The position numbers and the translations under genes are program-made. A model generated the notes under the pieces. It was not told where the DNA came from. It did not search any database and saw only the letters and a program-made list of their open reading frames with translations. Shown here piece after piece: positions 51,272 through 62,410 of a stretch of 64,000 nucleotides of DNA; position 1 is the first letter of the stretch, and every line of letters starts with the position of its first letter. Source of the stretch: Indiicoccus explosivorum (GTDB lineage Bacteria; Bacillota; Bacilli; Bacillales_A; Planococcaceae); NCBI RefSeq assembly GCF_002167005.1, contig NZ_NHTN01000008.1:1-64000 (forward strand). Reading direction: 5' to 3'.

Positions 51272-52432
51272 ATGAATATCCATGAATATCAGGGGAAACA
51301 AATCCTCAGACAGTATGGAGTCGCGGTTCCGGAAGGCCATGTTGCGTTTTCACCGGAAGAAGCGGTGAAAGTGGCGAAAGAACTCGGTTCGGAAGTGACG
51401 GTAGTTAAGGCGCAGATCCACGCGGGCGGCCGCGGTAAAGCGGGCGGCGTCAAAATTGCCAAAAATCTGGACGACGTTCGTGCCTATGCAAAAGAACTTC
51501 TCGGCAAAGTGCTCGTCACTCATCAGACAGGTCCTGAAGGCAAAGAAGTCAAACGCCTGTACATCGAAGCGGGAAGCGACATCCAGAAAGAGTATTATCT
51601 CGGTCTGGTCCTTGATCGCGAAACGTCCCGTGTGACGTTGATGGGGTCGGAAGAAGGCGGCATGGACATCGAGGAAGTGGCGGCGAATACACCAGAGAAG
51701 ATTTTCTATGAGGAAATCGATCCGGTTGTCGGCCTTACCGGGTTCCAGGCGCGCCGGATGGCGTTCAACATGAACATCCCGCCGAAGCTCGTCAACAAAG
51801 CGGCGAAACTGATGCTCGGACTCTATCAGGCTTATCTTGAGAAAGATGCGTCGATCGTCGAAATCAACCCGCTCGTCGTCACTGGGGATGGACAGGTCGT
51901 CGCACTGGACGCGAAGTTCAATTTCGACGAGAACTCCTTGTACCGCCATGGCGATATCGTCGATATGCGCGACTACGATGAGGAAGATCCGAAGGAAATC
52001 GAAGCTTCCAAGTACGATTTGAGCTACATCTCGCTCGACGGCAACATCGGCTGCATGGTCAACGGGGCAGGTCTGGCAATGGCCACGATGGACACGATCA
52101 ACTACTACGGCGGATCGCCCGCGAACTTCCTCGATGTTGGGGGCGGGGCGACAGCTGAAAAGGTTACGGAAGCATTCAAAATCATTCTTTCCGACAAAAA
52201 CGTCAAAGGGATCTTCGTCAATATTTTCGGCGGCATCATGAAGTGTGATGTCATCGCTGAAGGTGTTATTACGGCTGCGAAAGAAGTCAGCCTCGAAGTG
52301 CCGCTGGTCGTACGTCTGGAAGGGACGAACGTTGAACAGGGTAAGAAAATGCTGAACGAATCCGGACTTAACATCATTGCAGCCGGCTCAATGGCAGACG
52401 GTGCGCAAAAGATCGTTGAACTTGTAGGCTAA
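51272..52432 (+). CDS. sucC: Succinyl-CoA synthetase, beta subunit
   Basis: ATP-grasp subunit of the TCA-cycle enzyme that makes ATP from succinyl-CoA. [44 protein letters not shown] and [12 protein letters not shown] are diagnostic. 386 residues. RBS GGAGGATG before ATG 51272; sucD follows after 19 bases. Confidence 0.97.
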   Translation: MNIHEYQGKQILRQYGVAVPEGHVAFSPEEAVKVAKELGSEVTVVKAQIHAGGRGKAGGVKIAKNLDDVRAYAKELLGKVLVTHQTGPEGKEVKRLYIEAGSDIQKEYYLGLVLDRETSRVTLMGSEEGGMDIEEVAANTPEKIFYEEIDPVVGLTGFQARRMAFNMNIPPKLVNKAAKLMLGLYQAYLEKDASIVEINPLVVTGDGQVVALDAKFNFDENSLYRHGDIVDMRDYDEEDPKEIEASKYDLSYISLDGNIGCMVNGAGLAMATMDTINYYGGSPANFLDVGGGATAEKVTEAFKIILSDKNVKGIFVNIFGGIMKCDVIAEGVITAAKEVSLEVPLVVRLEGTNVEQGKKMLNESGLNIIAAGSMADGAQKIVELVG

Positions 52433-52451
52433 GAAGGGCAGGGGACAATCA

Positions 52452-53354
52452 ATGAGCGTATACATTAACAAAGACACTAAAGTTCTTGTACAGGGGATTA
52501 CAGGGTCGACTGCCCTGTTCCATACGAAGCAGATGCTTGAATACGGCACGAAAATCGTTGCAGGTGTGACGCCAGGAAAAGGCGGCACAGAAGTGGAAGG
52601 TGTGCCTGTTTTCAATACGGTGGAAGATGCTGTAAAAGAAACCGGCGCCAACGTTTCAGTCATTTATGTACCTGCTGCATTCGCGGCGGATGCCATCCTC
52701 GAAGCGGTTGATGCGGAACTCGATATGGCGATTTGTATTACTGAACATATTCCAGTTCTGGATATGGTGAAAGTGAAACGCTACATGGAAGGCAAAAAGA
52801 CCCGTCTCGTCGGTCCGAACTGCCCGGGCGTCATCACACCGGAAGAATGCAAAATCGGCATCATGCCGGGCTACATCCATAAAAAAGGGCATGTCGGTGT
52901 CGTCTCCCGTTCCGGCACACTGACGTATGAAGCGGTCCACCAGCTTTCCCAGGAAGGCATCGGCCAGTCGACAGCGGTCGGTATCGGCGGAGACCCGGTC
53001 AACGGCACGAACTTCATCGATGTGTTGAAAGCGTTCAACGAAGATGAAGATACGTATGCAGTTGTCATGATCGGTGAAATCGGCGGTACGGCTGAAGAAG
53101 ATGCGGCTGAATGGATCAAAGCGAACATGAAGAAGCCGGTCGTCGGCTTCATCGGCGGCCAGACGGCACCTCCAGGAAAACGGATGGGCCATGCGGGTGC
53201 CATCATTTCCGGCGGGAAAGGGACGGCTGCAGACAAAATCCAGGCAATGAACGCAGCGGGCATTGAAGTGGCGGATACACCTTCCGTCATCGGTGAGACG
53301 CTGATCAAAGTCGTGAAAGAAAAAGGCCTGTACGAAAAAGTGAAAACCCATTAA
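52452..53354 (+). CDS. sucD: Succinyl-CoA synthetase, alpha subunit
   Basis: CoA-binding subunit (300 residues). [19 protein letters not shown] at the start, [20 protein letters not shown] in the middle and the phosphorylated His247 in [15 protein letters not shown]. Works as a pair with SucC. A strong terminator follows nine bases after the stop. Confidence 0.97.
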   Translation: MSVYINKDTKVLVQGITGSTALFHTKQMLEYGTKIVAGVTPGKGGTEVEGVPVFNTVEDAVKETGANVSVIYVPAAFAADAILEAVDAELDMAICITEHIPVLDMVKVKRYMEGKKTRLVGPNCPGVITPEECKIGIMPGYIHKKGHVGVVSRSGTLTYEAVHQLSQEGIGQSTAVGIGGDPVNGTNFIDVLKAFNEDEDTYAVVMIGEIGGTAEEDAAEWIKANMKKPVVGFIGGQTAPPGKRMGHAGAIISGGKGTAADKIQAMNAAGIEVADTPSVIGETLIKVVKEKGLYEKVKTH

Positions 53355-53362
53355 GATAGCAG

Positions 53363-53397
53363 TAAGGCGCACCCGCGGCGGTGCGTCTTATTTTTTT
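53363..53397 (+). terminator. Terminator after sucD
   Basis: TAAGGCGCACC (53363-53373) pairs with GGTGCGTCTTA (53380-53390) with one G-T pair, 6-base loop, then seven Ts. Confidence 0.92.
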
Positions 53398-53412
53398 ACA
53401 GGGAGGAACAGA

Positions 53413-54306
53413 ATGGATGGAACGCTGAAAGAACGGCTGCTGGCCTTGCATTACGTCTGGCCCAGACCGTACAACCGGATTGCCCCGCTGCTGCTGAAAG
53501 ACCCGGAACTGGCGAATCTTCACCGATGGCCGGCGCGGGAAATTGCACAATGCCTGAAAACCCCCATTGAACAGGCTGCCAGACTAAAATCCCTTTACTC
53601 TCAATCCCTTCAAAAATCCTACCTTCAGCTTTACGGGAAACATAACATTCGTCCCGTCACCTTTTTTGATTCCTATTATCCTGAAAGTCTTCGGGAACTG
53701 ATCGATCCGCCGGCTGTCCTTTATTGTAAGGGGGATGTATCCCTCCTGGAAAACCCGGACCGGATAGCAGTGATCGGTTCCAGGAAGGCGACCGAGTATT
53801 CCCGGCTGGCTTTGGGAAAGATCATTCCACCGCTGACTGCGGAAGGTTATATCATCGTAAGCGGACTGGCTGCGGGAGCGGATGCCATGGCCCACGAGGC
53901 CGCGATCGGTTCCGGAGGCCGGACGATTGCGGTCACCGGCAGCGGATTCAGCCACCCGTATCCGAACGAAAACCGGCAGCTGCAGTATATAATGGAAGGA
54001 ACTCAGCTTGTCATCACAGAATATCCGCCATACATGCTGCCGCGGCGCTGGAATTTTCCGATGCGCAACCGCATCATCAGCGGACTGTCCAAAGGGATCG
54101 CTGTGACGGAAGGAAAGATTAAAAGCGGCACACTGTCGACGATCGAACACGGTCTGGAGCATGGAAAAGATATTTTTGCGGTTCCGGGGTCCATTTTTTC
54201 CGGCCTGTCGGAAGGGCCGCACCAGCTCATTTTAGAAGGGGCTAAGCCGGTCTGGAACGGCAGTCAAATCCTTGCAGAGTACGAAAAAGCGGCGCTGACC
54301 AAATGA
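53413..54306 (+). CDS. dprA: DNA processing protein DprA
   Basis: Loads RecA on single-stranded DNA taken up during transformation. Rossmann-like fold with AVIGSRKATEYSR, VSGLAAGADAMAHEAA, GSGFSHPYPNENRQL and the ARNRIISGLSK-like block (MRNRIISGLSKGIAVTEG). 297 residues; ATG after GGGAGGAA. Presence suggests, but does not prove, competence. Confidence 0.96.
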   Translation: MDGTLKERLLALHYVWPRPYNRIAPLLLKDPELANLHRWPAREIAQCLKTPIEQAARLKSLYSQSLQKSYLQLYGKHNIRPVTFFDSYYPESLRELIDPPAVLYCKGDVSLLENPDRIAVIGSRKATEYSRLALGKIIPPLTAEGYIIVSGLAAGADAMAHEAAIGSGGRTIAVTGSGFSHPYPNENRQLQYIMEGTQLVITEYPPYMLPRRWNFPMRNRIISGLSKGIAVTEGKIKSGTLSTIEHGLEHGKDIFAVPGSIFSGLSEGPHQLILEGAKPVWNGSQILAEYEKAALTK

Positions 54307-54324
54307 CCTTCAGAACAAAAAACC

Positions 54325-54353
54325 TTGCAATCAGCCAGGAAGTAGTTTACATT
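54325..54353 (+). promoter_or_regulatory. Sigma-A promoter for topA
   Basis: TTGCAA (54325-54330) and TACATT (54348-54353) at 17 bases, 59 bases before the topA ATG. Confidence 0.65.
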
Positions 54354-54412
54354 TTGCATCAGGTATAAATTTAGAGCGAAACTTTCACCGCCTCTAGTAA
54401 GGAGGAACACGT

Positions 54413-56485
54413 ATGGCTGATTACTTAGTCATTGTAGAGTCGCCCGCAAAGGCGAAAACGATTGAACGTTATTTAGGAAAGAAGTATAAAGTGAAGGCAT
54501 CCCTCGGTCATTTGATCGATCTGCCTAAAAGCCAGATGGGGGTTGATGTGGAACATGATTACGAACCGAAGTACATCACAGTCCGCGGAAAAGGCCCCAT
54601 CCTTCAGGAACTGAAAACCCAAGCAAAAAAGGCGAAGAAAGTCTATCTCGCAGCTGACCCCGACAGAGAAGGGGAAGCGATCGCCTGGCATTTGGCACAT
54701 GCGCTGAATATCGACGTCGAATCGGACTGCCGGGTCGTCTTCAATGAAATCACGAAAGATGCAATTAAGGAATCCTTCAAGCATCCGCGGGCCATCGACA
54801 TGGATCTGGTGGATGCTCAGCAGGCCCGGCGGGTGCTGGACAGACTTGTCGGTTACAGCATCAGTCCGCTCCTCTGGAAAAAAGTGAAGAAAGGGCTGTC
54901 AGCCGGCCGGGTCCAATCCGTCGCGCTCCGGCTCATTATCGACCGGGAAAATGAAATCAAGAACTTCACGCCGGAAGAATACTGGTCAATCGGGGCGGAA
55001 TTCGAGAAAGACTCAAAATCGTTTGCCGCCCAATACTATGGGACCGCCGAAAAGAAAATGGAACTGAAGTCCGAAGAAGAAGTGAACCGGGTCCTTGCGG
55101 GGATGGACGGAAACTCGTTTGAAGTCATCGGCGTGACAAAAAAAGAACGGAAACGCAATCCTTCTCCATCCTTCACCACCTCCTCTCTGCAGCAGGAAGC
55201 GGCCCGCAAGCTGAATTTCCGGGCACGGAAAACGATGATGCTCGCCCAGCAGCTGTATGAAGGAATCCAATTGGGGAAAAAAGAAGGGACTGTCGGTCTC
55301 ATTACGTACATGCGGACGGATTCCACCCGGATTTCGGATACCGCCAAAAATGAAGCCAGCGCATTCATTTCGGAAGAATACGGCAGCGAGTATCTTTCAG
55401 TGAAAGGGCAGGCCAAGCCATCCGGAAAAGCGCAGGATGCACATGAAGCTGTCCGGCCGACCAGTGTTTCACGGACGCCCGCGTCTGTGAAGGATTTCTT
55501 GTCAAAAGATCAGTACAAGCTGTATAAATTGATTTGGGAACGATTCATGGCGAGCCAGATGGCGCCGGCAGTGCTCGATACAGTCCTCGCAGAATTGAAG
55601 AATGGCGATGCGGTTTTCCGGGCAAACGGCTCCCAAGTGAAGTTCCCAGGGTTCATGAAGCTCTATGTCGAAGGATCCGATGATCAAAAAGAAGAAAAAG
55701 ACAGTGTCCTGCCTGAACTGACGGAAGGGGATTCGGTCAGTGCGACGGATATTGAACCGAAACAGCACTTCACGCAGCCTCCTCCGCGGTTCACCGAAGC
55801 CCGTCTTGTCAAAACGCTTGAAGAACTGGGCATCGGCCGGCCATCGACATACGCACCTACGCTCGACACGATTCAGCGGCGCGGCTATGTCGCCATGGAT
55901 GCCAAACGTTTTATGCCGACCGAATTGGGTGAAATCGTCCATGAGCTCATGGTCGAGTTTTTCCCGGATGTCGTCAATATTGAGTTCACGGCGAAAATGG
56001 AACAGGACTTGGACTCAGTCGAAGACGGCAATGTCAAATGGGTCGAAATTATTGATGAATTTTATAAGGATTTCGAGAAATACTTGGATGTCGCGGAAGA
56101 AGAAATGGAAAAAGTGCAGATCAAAGATGAACCGGCAGGTGAAGACTGCGAAAAATGCGGGTCTCCCATGGTCTACAAACTGGGCAGGTACGGAAAATTC
56201 ATGGCCTGCAGCAATTTCCCGGAATGCCGCAATACGAAAGCGATCGTAAAAGGAACCGGCGTGACATGTCCGCTTTGTAAAGAAGGCGAAGTCGTGGAAC
56301 GAAAAAGCAAAAAGAACCGCATTTTCTACGGATGTGAGCGTTACCCGGAATGTGAGTTCATTTCTTGGGATAAGCCGGTCGAACGGCCATGTCCGAAATG
56401 CAGCAGTCTGCTGGTGGAAAAACGATCGAAAAAAGGCGTCCAGATCCAGTGTACGGAGTGCGACTACAAGGAAGAAACGGCCTGA
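54413..56485 (+). CDS. topA: DNA topoisomerase I
   Basis: Relaxes negative supercoils. Toprim domain with [17 protein letters not shown] and [14 protein letters not shown]; active Tyr299 in TYMRTDSTR; three C-terminal zinc fingers with CEKC...CSNFPEC, CPLC...CERYPEC and CPKC...CTEC (about residues 580-688). 690 residues. RBS TAAGGAGGAA. Confidence 0.97.
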   Translation: MADYLVIVESPAKAKTIERYLGKKYKVKASLGHLIDLPKSQMGVDVEHDYEPKYITVRGKGPILQELKTQAKKAKKVYLAADPDREGEAIAWHLAHALNIDVESDCRVVFNEITKDAIKESFKHPRAIDMDLVDAQQARRVLDRLVGYSISPLLWKKVKKGLSAGRVQSVALRLIIDRENEIKNFTPEEYWSIGAEFEKDSKSFAAQYYGTAEKKMELKSEEEVNRVLAGMDGNSFEVIGVTKKERKRNPSPSFTTSSLQQEAARKLNFRARKTMMLAQQLYEGIQLGKKEGTVGLITYMRTDSTRISDTAKNEASAFISEEYGSEYLSVKGQAKPSGKAQDAHEAVRPTSVSRTPASVKDFLSKDQYKLYKLIWERFMASQMAPAVLDTVLAELKNGDAVFRANGSQVKFPGFMKLYVEGSDDQKEEKDSVLPELTEGDSVSATDIEPKQHFTQPPPRFTEARLVKTLEELGIGRPSTYAPTLDTIQRRGYVAMDAKRFMPTELGEIVHELMVEFFPDVVNIEFTAKMEQDLDSVEDGNVKWVEIIDEFYKDFEKYLDVAEEEMEKVQIKDEPAGEDCEKCGSPMVYKLGRYGKFMACSNFPECRNTKAIVKGTGVTCPLCKEGEVVERKSKKNRIFYGCERYPECEFISWDKPVERPCPKCSSLLVEKRSKKGVQIQCTECDYKEETA

Positions 56486-56526
56486 GCTGTCCGGCAGCGG
56501 GCTATCAGAGAATAGGGGTGGAATGA

Positions 56527-57837
56527 ATGACGAAAACAGTCAATGTAATCGGCGCTGGTCTCGCGGGCAGTGAAGCTGCATGGCAGATCGCCAAACGGGG
56601 CGTCAATGTCCGTTTGTATGAAATGCGGCCGGTCAGACAAACTCCCGCGCATCATACAGACAAATTCGCGGAACTGGTATGCAGTAATTCGCTCCGGGCG
56701 AACGCACTGACGAATGCGGTGGGTGTCATCAAGGAAGAAATGCGCCATTTGGATTCTGTCATCATTGAATCGGCAGATAAGGCTTCGGTACCGGCGGGTG
56801 GCGCTCTCGCTGTCGACCGGCACGAGTTCGCGGGAGCCGTGACGGAAAAAGTCCGGAACCACCCGCTCGTCGAAGTGATCAACGAAGAAGTGACAGACAT
56901 TCCGCAAGGGATCACCATTATTGCGACCGGCCCCCTTACTTCGCCGGCGCTGGCAGAAAAAGTCCGGACCCTCACCGGGGAAGACTACTTGTATTTTTAT
57001 GATGCCGCTGCACCGATCGTGGAAAAAGACAGCATCGATATGGACAAGGTTTACTTGAAATCGAGGTATGATAAAGGGGAAGCCGCTTATCTGAACTGTC
57101 CGATGGACAAAGAAGAGTTCCAGCGATTCTATGAAGCGCTGATTTCAGCGGAAGTGGTTCCGCTGAAGGAATTCGAAAAGGAAATTTACTTCGAGGGCTG
57201 CATGCCGATCGAAGTCATGGCCGCCCGCGGAGAGAAGACAATGACGTTCGGTCCGCTCAAGCCGGTAGGGCTGGAAGATCCGAAGACCGGCAAGCGGCCG
57301 TACGCGGTTGTCCAGCTTAGGCAGGATGATGCAGCCGGGACGCTGTATAATATCGTCGGCTTCCAGACTCACCTGAAATGGGGGGCGCAAAAAGAAGTGC
57401 TTCGCCTCATTCCCGGCCTGGAAAACGTGGAAATCGTCCGCTACGGTGTCATGCACCGGAACACATTCATCAATTCACCGCGCGTGCTGAAACCGACGTA
57501 TCAGCTTCGCGAAAAACCGGAACTGTTTTTTGCGGGACAGATGACCGGGGTGGAAGGATATGTGGAATCGGCAGGCAGCGGCCTCTTGGCCGGCATTAAC
57601 GCAGCCAAGCTCGCCCTCGGAGAGGACCTTCTCGTGTTCCCGCCTGAAACGGCACTGGGGAGCATGGCCCGATACATTACAGAAGCCGACGGAAACAATT
57701 TCCAGCCGATGAACATCAACTTCGGATTATTCCCGGACCTTGGGGAACGGATCAAGTCTAAGCAGGAGCGGGCAGAGAGACACGCTGAACGCGCATTGAC
57801 AACAATTCAAAATTTTATGAACCGTGTGCCGGTTTGA
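56527..57837 (+). CDS. trmFO: tRNA m5U54 methyltransferase, folate-dependent
   Basis: FAD enzyme (formerly Gid) that methylates U54 of tRNA using methylene-tetrahydrofolate. [20 protein letters not shown] at the N terminus binds [30 protein letters not shown] and MNINFGLFP are typical. 436 residues. RBS GGGGTGG. Between topA and xerC as in B. subtilis. Confidence 0.97.
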   Translation: MTKTVNVIGAGLAGSEAAWQIAKRGVNVRLYEMRPVRQTPAHHTDKFAELVCSNSLRANALTNAVGVIKEEMRHLDSVIIESADKASVPAGGALAVDRHEFAGAVTEKVRNHPLVEVINEEVTDIPQGITIIATGPLTSPALAEKVRTLTGEDYLYFYDAAAPIVEKDSIDMDKVYLKSRYDKGEAAYLNCPMDKEEFQRFYEALISAEVVPLKEFEKEIYFEGCMPIEVMAARGEKTMTFGPLKPVGLEDPKTGKRPYAVVQLRQDDAAGTLYNIVGFQTHLKWGAQKEVLRLIPGLENVEIVRYGVMHRNTFINSPRVLKPTYQLREKPELFFAGQMTGVEGYVESAGSGLLAGINAAKLALGEDLLVFPPETALGSMARYITEADGNNFQPMNINFGLFPDLGERIKSKQERAERHAERALTTIQNFMNRVPV

Positions 57838-57867
57838 TTGCAGAAAGCCTCTAAATTTTGATATAAT
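57838..57867 (+). promoter_or_regulatory. Candidate sigma-A promoter for xerC inside the trmFO terminator
   Basis: TTGCAG (57838-57843) and a perfect TATAAT (57862-57867) at 18-base spacing. The -10 spans the loop and right arm of the terminator hairpin. Confidence 0.55.
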
Positions 57868-57880
57868 TTAGAGGCTTTTG
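57844..57880 (+). terminator. Terminator after trmFO
   Basis: AAAGCCTCTAAATT (57844-57857) pairs perfectly with 57865-57878 over a 7-base loop, then a short T run (TTTTG). Confidence 0.85.
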
Positions 57881-57896
57881 TTGTGGAGAAAGGCGG

Positions 57897-58799
57897 ATGC
57901 ATCAAATGAAGAAAGAAGCGATGCTTGATTCGTACATGACGTATATCCAGCTGGAAAAAAACTATTCCGCGCATACTGTTTCGAATTATCGGAAAGATTT
58001 GGAGTCGTTTTTTTCGTTCCTGGAATCGGAAGGCCTTTCAGAAATCCGGGAAGTGGAATACCTGCACGCCCGCAATTACGTGACACAGCTGTACGAACAG
58101 GCGTTTTCCAGAGCTACTGTTTCCAGAAAAATTTCGGCCGTCCGGTCGTTTTTTAAATACGGCAGCAGAGAGTTCGGCTTGAATGAAGAGGCGTTCAAGT
58201 CACTGCACCATCCTAAAAAACGAGAACGTCTGCCACAGTTTTTTTACGAACAGGAACTGGAAATGCTGTTTGAATCGGTCTCAGGAAATGATAAATTATC
58301 TCAGCGGAATCTGGCCCTCCTCGAACTGCTTTATGCAACGGGTATGCGGGTCAGTGAATGCACATCCATCCGGATCGGCGACCTGGACCGGGCAATGAAT
58401 ATCGTGAAGGTCCTTGGCAAAGGGAAAAAAGAACGCTATATCCCCTATGGGGAGTTTGCCCGTGAAGCGCTGGAACACTACATAGAGGAAGCGCGTCCTA
58501 AGCTGATGAAGAACACGGATCATGTTTACCTGTTCGTCAACAGCCGGGGGGAACCTCTGACTGACCGCGGAATCCGTTATATTCTGTCGGACTGTATAAA
58601 AAAGGCGGCGCTGAACACCGCGATCTATCCGCACATGATCCGCCATACGTTTGCCACCCATATGCTGAATAATGGCGCGGATATGCGGACGGTCCAAGAA
58701 TTACTTGGACATGCCCATCTTTCTTCCACGCAAGTCTATACACACGTCACAAAAGAACATCTTCGCAGCACGTACTTGAATGCGCATCCGAGAGCTTGA
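57897..58799 (+). CDS. xerC: Tyrosine recombinase XerC
   Basis: Resolves chromosome dimers at dif with XerD (CodV in B. subtilis). SAM-like N-terminal domain, then the catalytic set: Arg151 in [27 protein letters not shown] and Tyr281 in QVYTHV. 300 residues from ATG 57897; ATG 57906 is possible since AAAGG lies close to the first ATG. No nearby integron or phage signs, so the housekeeping role is most likely. Confidence 0.94.
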   Translation: MHQMKKEAMLDSYMTYIQLEKNYSAHTVSNYRKDLESFFSFLESEGLSEIREVEYLHARNYVTQLYEQAFSRATVSRKISAVRSFFKYGSREFGLNEEAFKSLHHPKKRERLPQFFYEQELEMLFESVSGNDKLSQRNLALLELLYATGMRVSECTSIRIGDLDRAMNIVKVLGKGKKERYIPYGEFAREALEHYIEEARPKLMKNTDHVYLFVNSRGEPLTDRGIRYILSDCIKKAALNTAIYPHMIRHTFATHMLNNGADMRTVQELLGHAHLSSTQVYTHVTKEHLRSTYLNAHPRA

Positions 58800-58812
58800 A
58801 GGAGGAGAAGTC

Positions 58813-59361
58813 ATGCAGGAATTCCATGCAACAACGATTTTCGCGGTCAGGCATAAAGGCCAGTCCGCAATGTCCGGAGACGGACAAGTGACATTCGGCA
58901 ATGCAGTGGTCATGAAGCATACCGCCAGAAAAGTCCGCAGACTTTTCGACGGGAAAGTCGTAGCCGGATTTGCGGGATCGGTGGCTGATGCGTTCACCCT
59001 GTTCGAAAAATTCGAAGGCAAACTGACCGAATACAACGGCAATTTAAGAAGGGCGGCTGTCGAACTGGCAAAAGAATGGCGCGGCGATAAAATTCTTCGC
59101 CAGCTGGAAGCGATGCTGATCGTCATGAACGAGGATCAGCTGCTCCTCGTTTCAGGGACCGGCGAAGTGATCGAGCCCGATGACGGTATCCTTGCGATCG
59201 GATCTGGCGGGAATTACGCCCTCGCTGCCGGACGGGCACTGAAGAAATTCGCCGGTGACAGGCTCACGGCGGCGGAAATCGCGCAATCGGCACTCGAAAC
59301 GGCAGCGGATATTTGCGTCTATACGAATCATCAGATCATATTGGAGGAGCTGTCAACATGA
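58813..59361 (+). CDS. hslV: ATP-dependent protease HslV (ClpQ)
   Basis: Proteasome-like peptidase partner of HslU. 182 residues: [13 protein letters not shown] at the N terminus, [32 protein letters not shown], and [14 protein letters not shown]. The catalytic Thr would be Thr7 or Thr8 after removal of a short leader. ATG 58813 follows GAAGGAGGAG. Overlaps hslU by ATGA. Confidence 0.95.
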   Translation: MQEFHATTIFAVRHKGQSAMSGDGQVTFGNAVVMKHTARKVRRLFDGKVVAGFAGSVADAFTLFEKFEGKLTEYNGNLRRAAVELAKEWRGDKILRQLEAMLIVMNEDQLLLVSGTGEVIEPDDGILAIGSGGNYALAAGRALKKFAGDRLTAAEIAQSALETAADICVYTNHQIILEELST

Positions 59362-60755
59362 ATAAAGGACAGGCGATGACCCCGAGAGAGATCACTGAGC
59401 ACCTTGACCGCCATATTATCGGACAGAAGGAAGCGAAGCGTTCTGTCGCTGTCGCGCTGCGCAACCGTTACAGACGGAGCCGGTTGAGCGAAGAAATGCA
59501 GAATGAGATCATTCCGAAAAACATTTTGATGATCGGGCCTACCGGTGTCGGGAAAACGGAAATCGCCCGGCGGATCGCCCGGCTGACCGGCGCGCCTTTC
59601 ATCAAAGTCGAAGCGACGAAATTCACGGAAGTGGGCTACGTCGGCCGGGATGTTGAATCGATGGTCCGCGACTTGGCGGAGTCCGCCGTGCGGATGGTGC
59701 GGGAAGAACGCATGGAAGCAGTGAAGGAGCAGGCGGAAAAACAGGCAGAAGAACGGATCGTCCGGCTTCTTGTGCCTTCAATGAAGAAGAAACAGAACAC
59801 CGGAAACCCTTTCGAGATGCTGTTCGGGCAAAACAATGAACAGGAAGATTTCGATCCTGAGACAGAAGTGGGGATCCGCGTAAAACGGAGAGAGATCGCC
59901 GCTGACCTCCAAGCCGGGAAACTGGAGGAGGAGTGGCTGACGGCCGAAGTGACAGAACAGCCTCCGTCCATGTTTGATGCACTGCAAGGGTCGGGTATGG
60001 AGCACATGGGAGCGAATATGCAGGAGGCACTTTCCTCTCTCATGCCGAAAAAGAAGAAAAAGCGCCGCATGCAGGTGAGAGAAGCGAGGCGGGTGCTGAC
60101 TGCAGAAGAAGCCGCTAAACTCATTGACGATGAAGATCTTGCACAGGAAGCAGTACAGCGCGCAGAACAGCATGGCATCATCTTCATTGACGAAATGGAT
60201 AAAATTGCCGGAAAAGGTTCATCCCAGTCTGCTGACGTATCCAGGGAAGGAGTACAGCGGGACATCCTGCCGATTGTGGAAGGATCGACCGTGAATACAA
60301 AGTACGGTCCCATAAAAACGGATTATGTCCTGTTCGTGGCGGCAGGAGCATTCCATATGTCGAAACCGTCGGACCTCATCCCGGAGCTTCAGGGAAGATT
60401 CCCGATACGTGTGGAACTCCAAAAATTGAACGTGGAAGATTTCGTGAAAATACTGACGGAACCGAAGCATTCCCTTATTGAGCAGTATAAGGCGCTTTTG
60501 AAGACCGAGGGTGTCAGCATCAATTTTACTGCGGAGGCGATCACCCGGATTGCCGAAATCGCCTTTGAAGTGAACCAGGACACCGATAATATCGGCGCGC
60601 GCCGGCTGCACACCATCCTGGAGCGGCTGCTTGAAGAATTGTCCTTTGAAGCGTCGGAAATCGGCCCGTCGGCGATCGATATTACACCCCAATACGTCGA
60701 TTCCAAGCTGGCGGAAGTAGCAAAGAACAAAGATCTGTCACAATTTATTCTGTAA
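59358..60755 (+). CDS. hslU: ATP-dependent protease ATPase HslU (ClpY)
   Basis: AAA+ unfoldase feeding HslV. 465 residues from ATG 59358 (RBS GGAGGAG). Walker [10 protein letters not shown] (60-68), the intermediate domain (about 110-255), Walker [12 protein letters not shown] (near 274-284) and the C-terminal sensor region NIGARRLHT. Co-expressed with hslV by an ATGA overlap. Confidence 0.97.
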   Translation: MNKGQAMTPREITEHLDRHIIGQKEAKRSVAVALRNRYRRSRLSEEMQNEIIPKNILMIGPTGVGKTEIARRIARLTGAPFIKVEATKFTEVGYVGRDVESMVRDLAESAVRMVREERMEAVKEQAEKQAEERIVRLLVPSMKKKQNTGNPFEMLFGQNNEQEDFDPETEVGIRVKRREIAADLQAGKLEEEWLTAEVTEQPPSMFDALQGSGMEHMGANMQEALSSLMPKKKKKRRMQVREARRVLTAEEAAKLIDDEDLAQEAVQRAEQHGIIFIDEMDKIAGKGSSQSADVSREGVQRDILPIVEGSTVNTKYGPIKTDYVLFVAAGAFHMSKPSDLIPELQGRFPIRVELQKLNVEDFVKILTEPKHSLIEQYKALLKTEGVSINFTAEAITRIAEIAFEVNQDTDNIGARRLHTILERLLEELSFEASEIGPSAIDITPQYVDSKLAEVAKNKDLSQFIL

Positions 60756-60776
60756 TTGAATCGTTTCTGTATTCAA
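60756..60776 (+). promoter_or_regulatory. Inverted repeat upstream of codY
   Basis: TTGAAT (60756-60761) and ATTCAA (60771-60776) form a perfect 6-base inverted repeat in the 81-base AT-rich gap before codY. TTGAAT could be a -35, but no good -10 is at the right distance. Confidence 0.3.
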
Positions 60777-60836
60777 CAAGATTAAAAACCTTTAGAATAG
60801 TTTATAAGAACATAGAAATTTTAGGAGGACCCTTTA

Positions 60837-61616
60837 ATGAGTTTATTAGACAAAACAAGAAGCATCAATTCCATGCTTCAGGCATCGGCCGGAAAACCGG
60901 TCAGTTTCAATGATATGGCGGAGACGCTAAGCAACGTCATCGAGTGTAACGTTTTTGTGGTAAGCCGCAAGGGCAAGCTTCTCGGCATTGCCATCAATCA
61001 GCTGATTGAAAATGACCGCATGAAAAACATGCTGGAACAGCGGCAGTTCCCGGAAGAGTATACGAAGAACTTGTTCAATATCAATGAAACTTCGCCCAAC
61101 TTGAGCATTGACAGCGAGTACACTGCGTTCCCTGTTGAAAACCGGGAGTTCTTCAAGGACGGCCTGACGACGATCGTACCGATCATCGGCGGCGGTGAAC
61201 GTCTTGGCACATTGATCCTGGCACGCGTGAAAGCCGAATTCGGGGATGATGATCTCATTCTCGGTGAATACGGTGCCACTGTCGTCGGTATGGAAATCCT
61301 GCGGGAAAAATCGGAACAGATCGAAGAAGAGACACGCAGCAAAGCGGTTGTGCAGATGGCGATCAGCTCACTGTCATACAGTGAACTGGAAGCGATCGAG
61401 CATATCTTTGAAGAACTGGACGGCAATGAAGGGCTTCTCGTCGCTTCCAAAATTGCCGACCGTGTCGGGATCACCCGTTCCGTCATCGTCAACGCGCTGC
61501 GCAAACTGGAAAGTGCGGGTGTGATCGAATCCCGTTCTCTCGGTATGAAAGGGACATATATCAAAGTCCTGAACGCCAAATTCCTGACTGAACTTGAACA
61601 GCTGAAAATGCAGTAA
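60837..61616 (+). CDS. codY: Global nutritional repressor CodY
   Basis: GTP- and branched-chain-amino-acid-sensing repressor. 259 residues: GAF-type sensor at the N terminus ([33 protein letters not shown]), linker, and a winged HTH near 203-250 with [20 protein letters not shown] and [15 protein letters not shown] after TAGGAGGA. Placed between hslU and flgB, as in B. subtilis. Confidence 0.98.
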   Translation: MSLLDKTRSINSMLQASAGKPVSFNDMAETLSNVIECNVFVVSRKGKLLGIAINQLIENDRMKNMLEQRQFPEEYTKNLFNINETSPNLSIDSEYTAFPVENREFFKDGLTTIVPIIGGGERLGTLILARVKAEFGDDDLILGEYGATVVGMEILREKSEQIEEETRSKAVVQMAISSLSYSELEAIEHIFEELDGNEGLLVASKIADRVGITRSVIVNALRKLESAGVIESRSLGMKGTYIKVLNAKFLTELEQLKMQ

Positions 61617-61634
61617 TGCCTATAAGACCTGAAG

Positions 61635-61659
61635 GACCTGCGGAAGCGGGTCTTTTTTT
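61635..61659 (+). terminator. Terminator after codY
   Basis: GACCTGC (61635-61641), GGAA tetraloop, GCGGGTC (61646-61652, one T-G pair), then seven Ts. Confidence 0.9.
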
Positions 61660-62024
61660 ATTGGCCTGACTTTTTCATGCTGCCGGATCGACCGCACGAG
61701 ATCTCAAGAAACAGGTTAAAGCAGGGATAACAGTTATTTTTATAAAACAGGAAAAAATTAAATTTGATAGGAATGAGTAAAAAGAAACAGGACCACCTGC
61801 CTGTTAACGCGGTTGACAAACTTATTTTGCACCGGACTTACAAAACAGTGGGAAACCTGTAAGCCAAAAGGGAAACAGCTAAGGTAAAAATGACAGCAAA
61901 ATGGGCGGATTAACCTATTAAAAAGTATTTGAATCGCATAGACACTATATTACAAGTTCATTACAATGAAGAAGCTAATCGGTACCCGTAAAAATGACGA
62001 ATTATGTCGGACAGGAGCATGTGG
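61660..62024 (+). promoter_or_regulatory. Upstream region of the flagellar operon
   Basis: About 365 AT-rich non-coding bases. TTGACA at 61813-61818 is a consensus -35 but has only weak -10 partners. TAAA (61885-61888), 16 bases, then GCGGATTA (61905-61912) partly fits a sigma-D promoter (GCCGATAA type). TTGAAT (61929-61934) with TACAAG (61951-61956) is another weak pair. No small gene with a ribosome site was seen. Confidence 0.4.
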
Positions 62025-62408
62025 ATGAATTTATTCGGAGGTTCAATCAGCAGTCTGGAACAAGGGCTGACATATGCAGCGGCCAAACAGAAGGCGGTCG
62101 CCAGCAATATCGCAAACGTGGATACACCGGGATACAAGGCGAAAACAGTCAGTTTCGATTCATTTCTTGAAGACGCCAAAAAAATGGAAGCTTACCGTAC
62201 GAACAGCCGCCATATCCCTTTTGCGGAAACCGGCTTCTCTGCAGGGCAGCGGTCATCCCCTTTCAGTTACCGCCATGATGGCAACGGCGTGGACATGGAT
62301 AAGGAGCAGGCGGCGCTGGCCGAAAATCAAATCTACTATAACGCACTGGTCGACCGGATTTCGAGCAAATTCAATACACTGCAAAGTGTCGTGAAAGGAG
62401 GCCGCTGA
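62025..62408 (+). CDS. flgB: Flagellar rod protein FlgB
   Basis: Proximal rod subunit, 127 residues from ATG 62025 (MNLFGGSISSLEQGLTY), seven bases after AGGAG; ATGs at 62004 and 62019 lie upstream of or next to that site. ASNIANVDTPGYKAK is the rod/hook signature. First gene of the fla/che operon. Confidence 0.95.
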   Translation: MNLFGGSISSLEQGLTYAAAKQKAVASNIANVDTPGYKAKTVSFDSFLEDAKKMEAYRTNSRHIPFAETGFSAGQRSSPFSYRHDGNGVDMDKEQAALAENQIYYNALVDRISSKFNTLQSVVKGGR

Positions 62409-62410
62409 TC

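Noticed and set aside
57897-58799. xerC as a mobile-element integrase
   Set aside because: Gene order trmFO-xerC-hslVU-codY is the conserved housekeeping context, with no attachment repeats or cargo.
60777-60836. CodY box before codY for self-control
   Set aside because: Only a partial match (GAAATTTT) to the 15-base consensus was seen.
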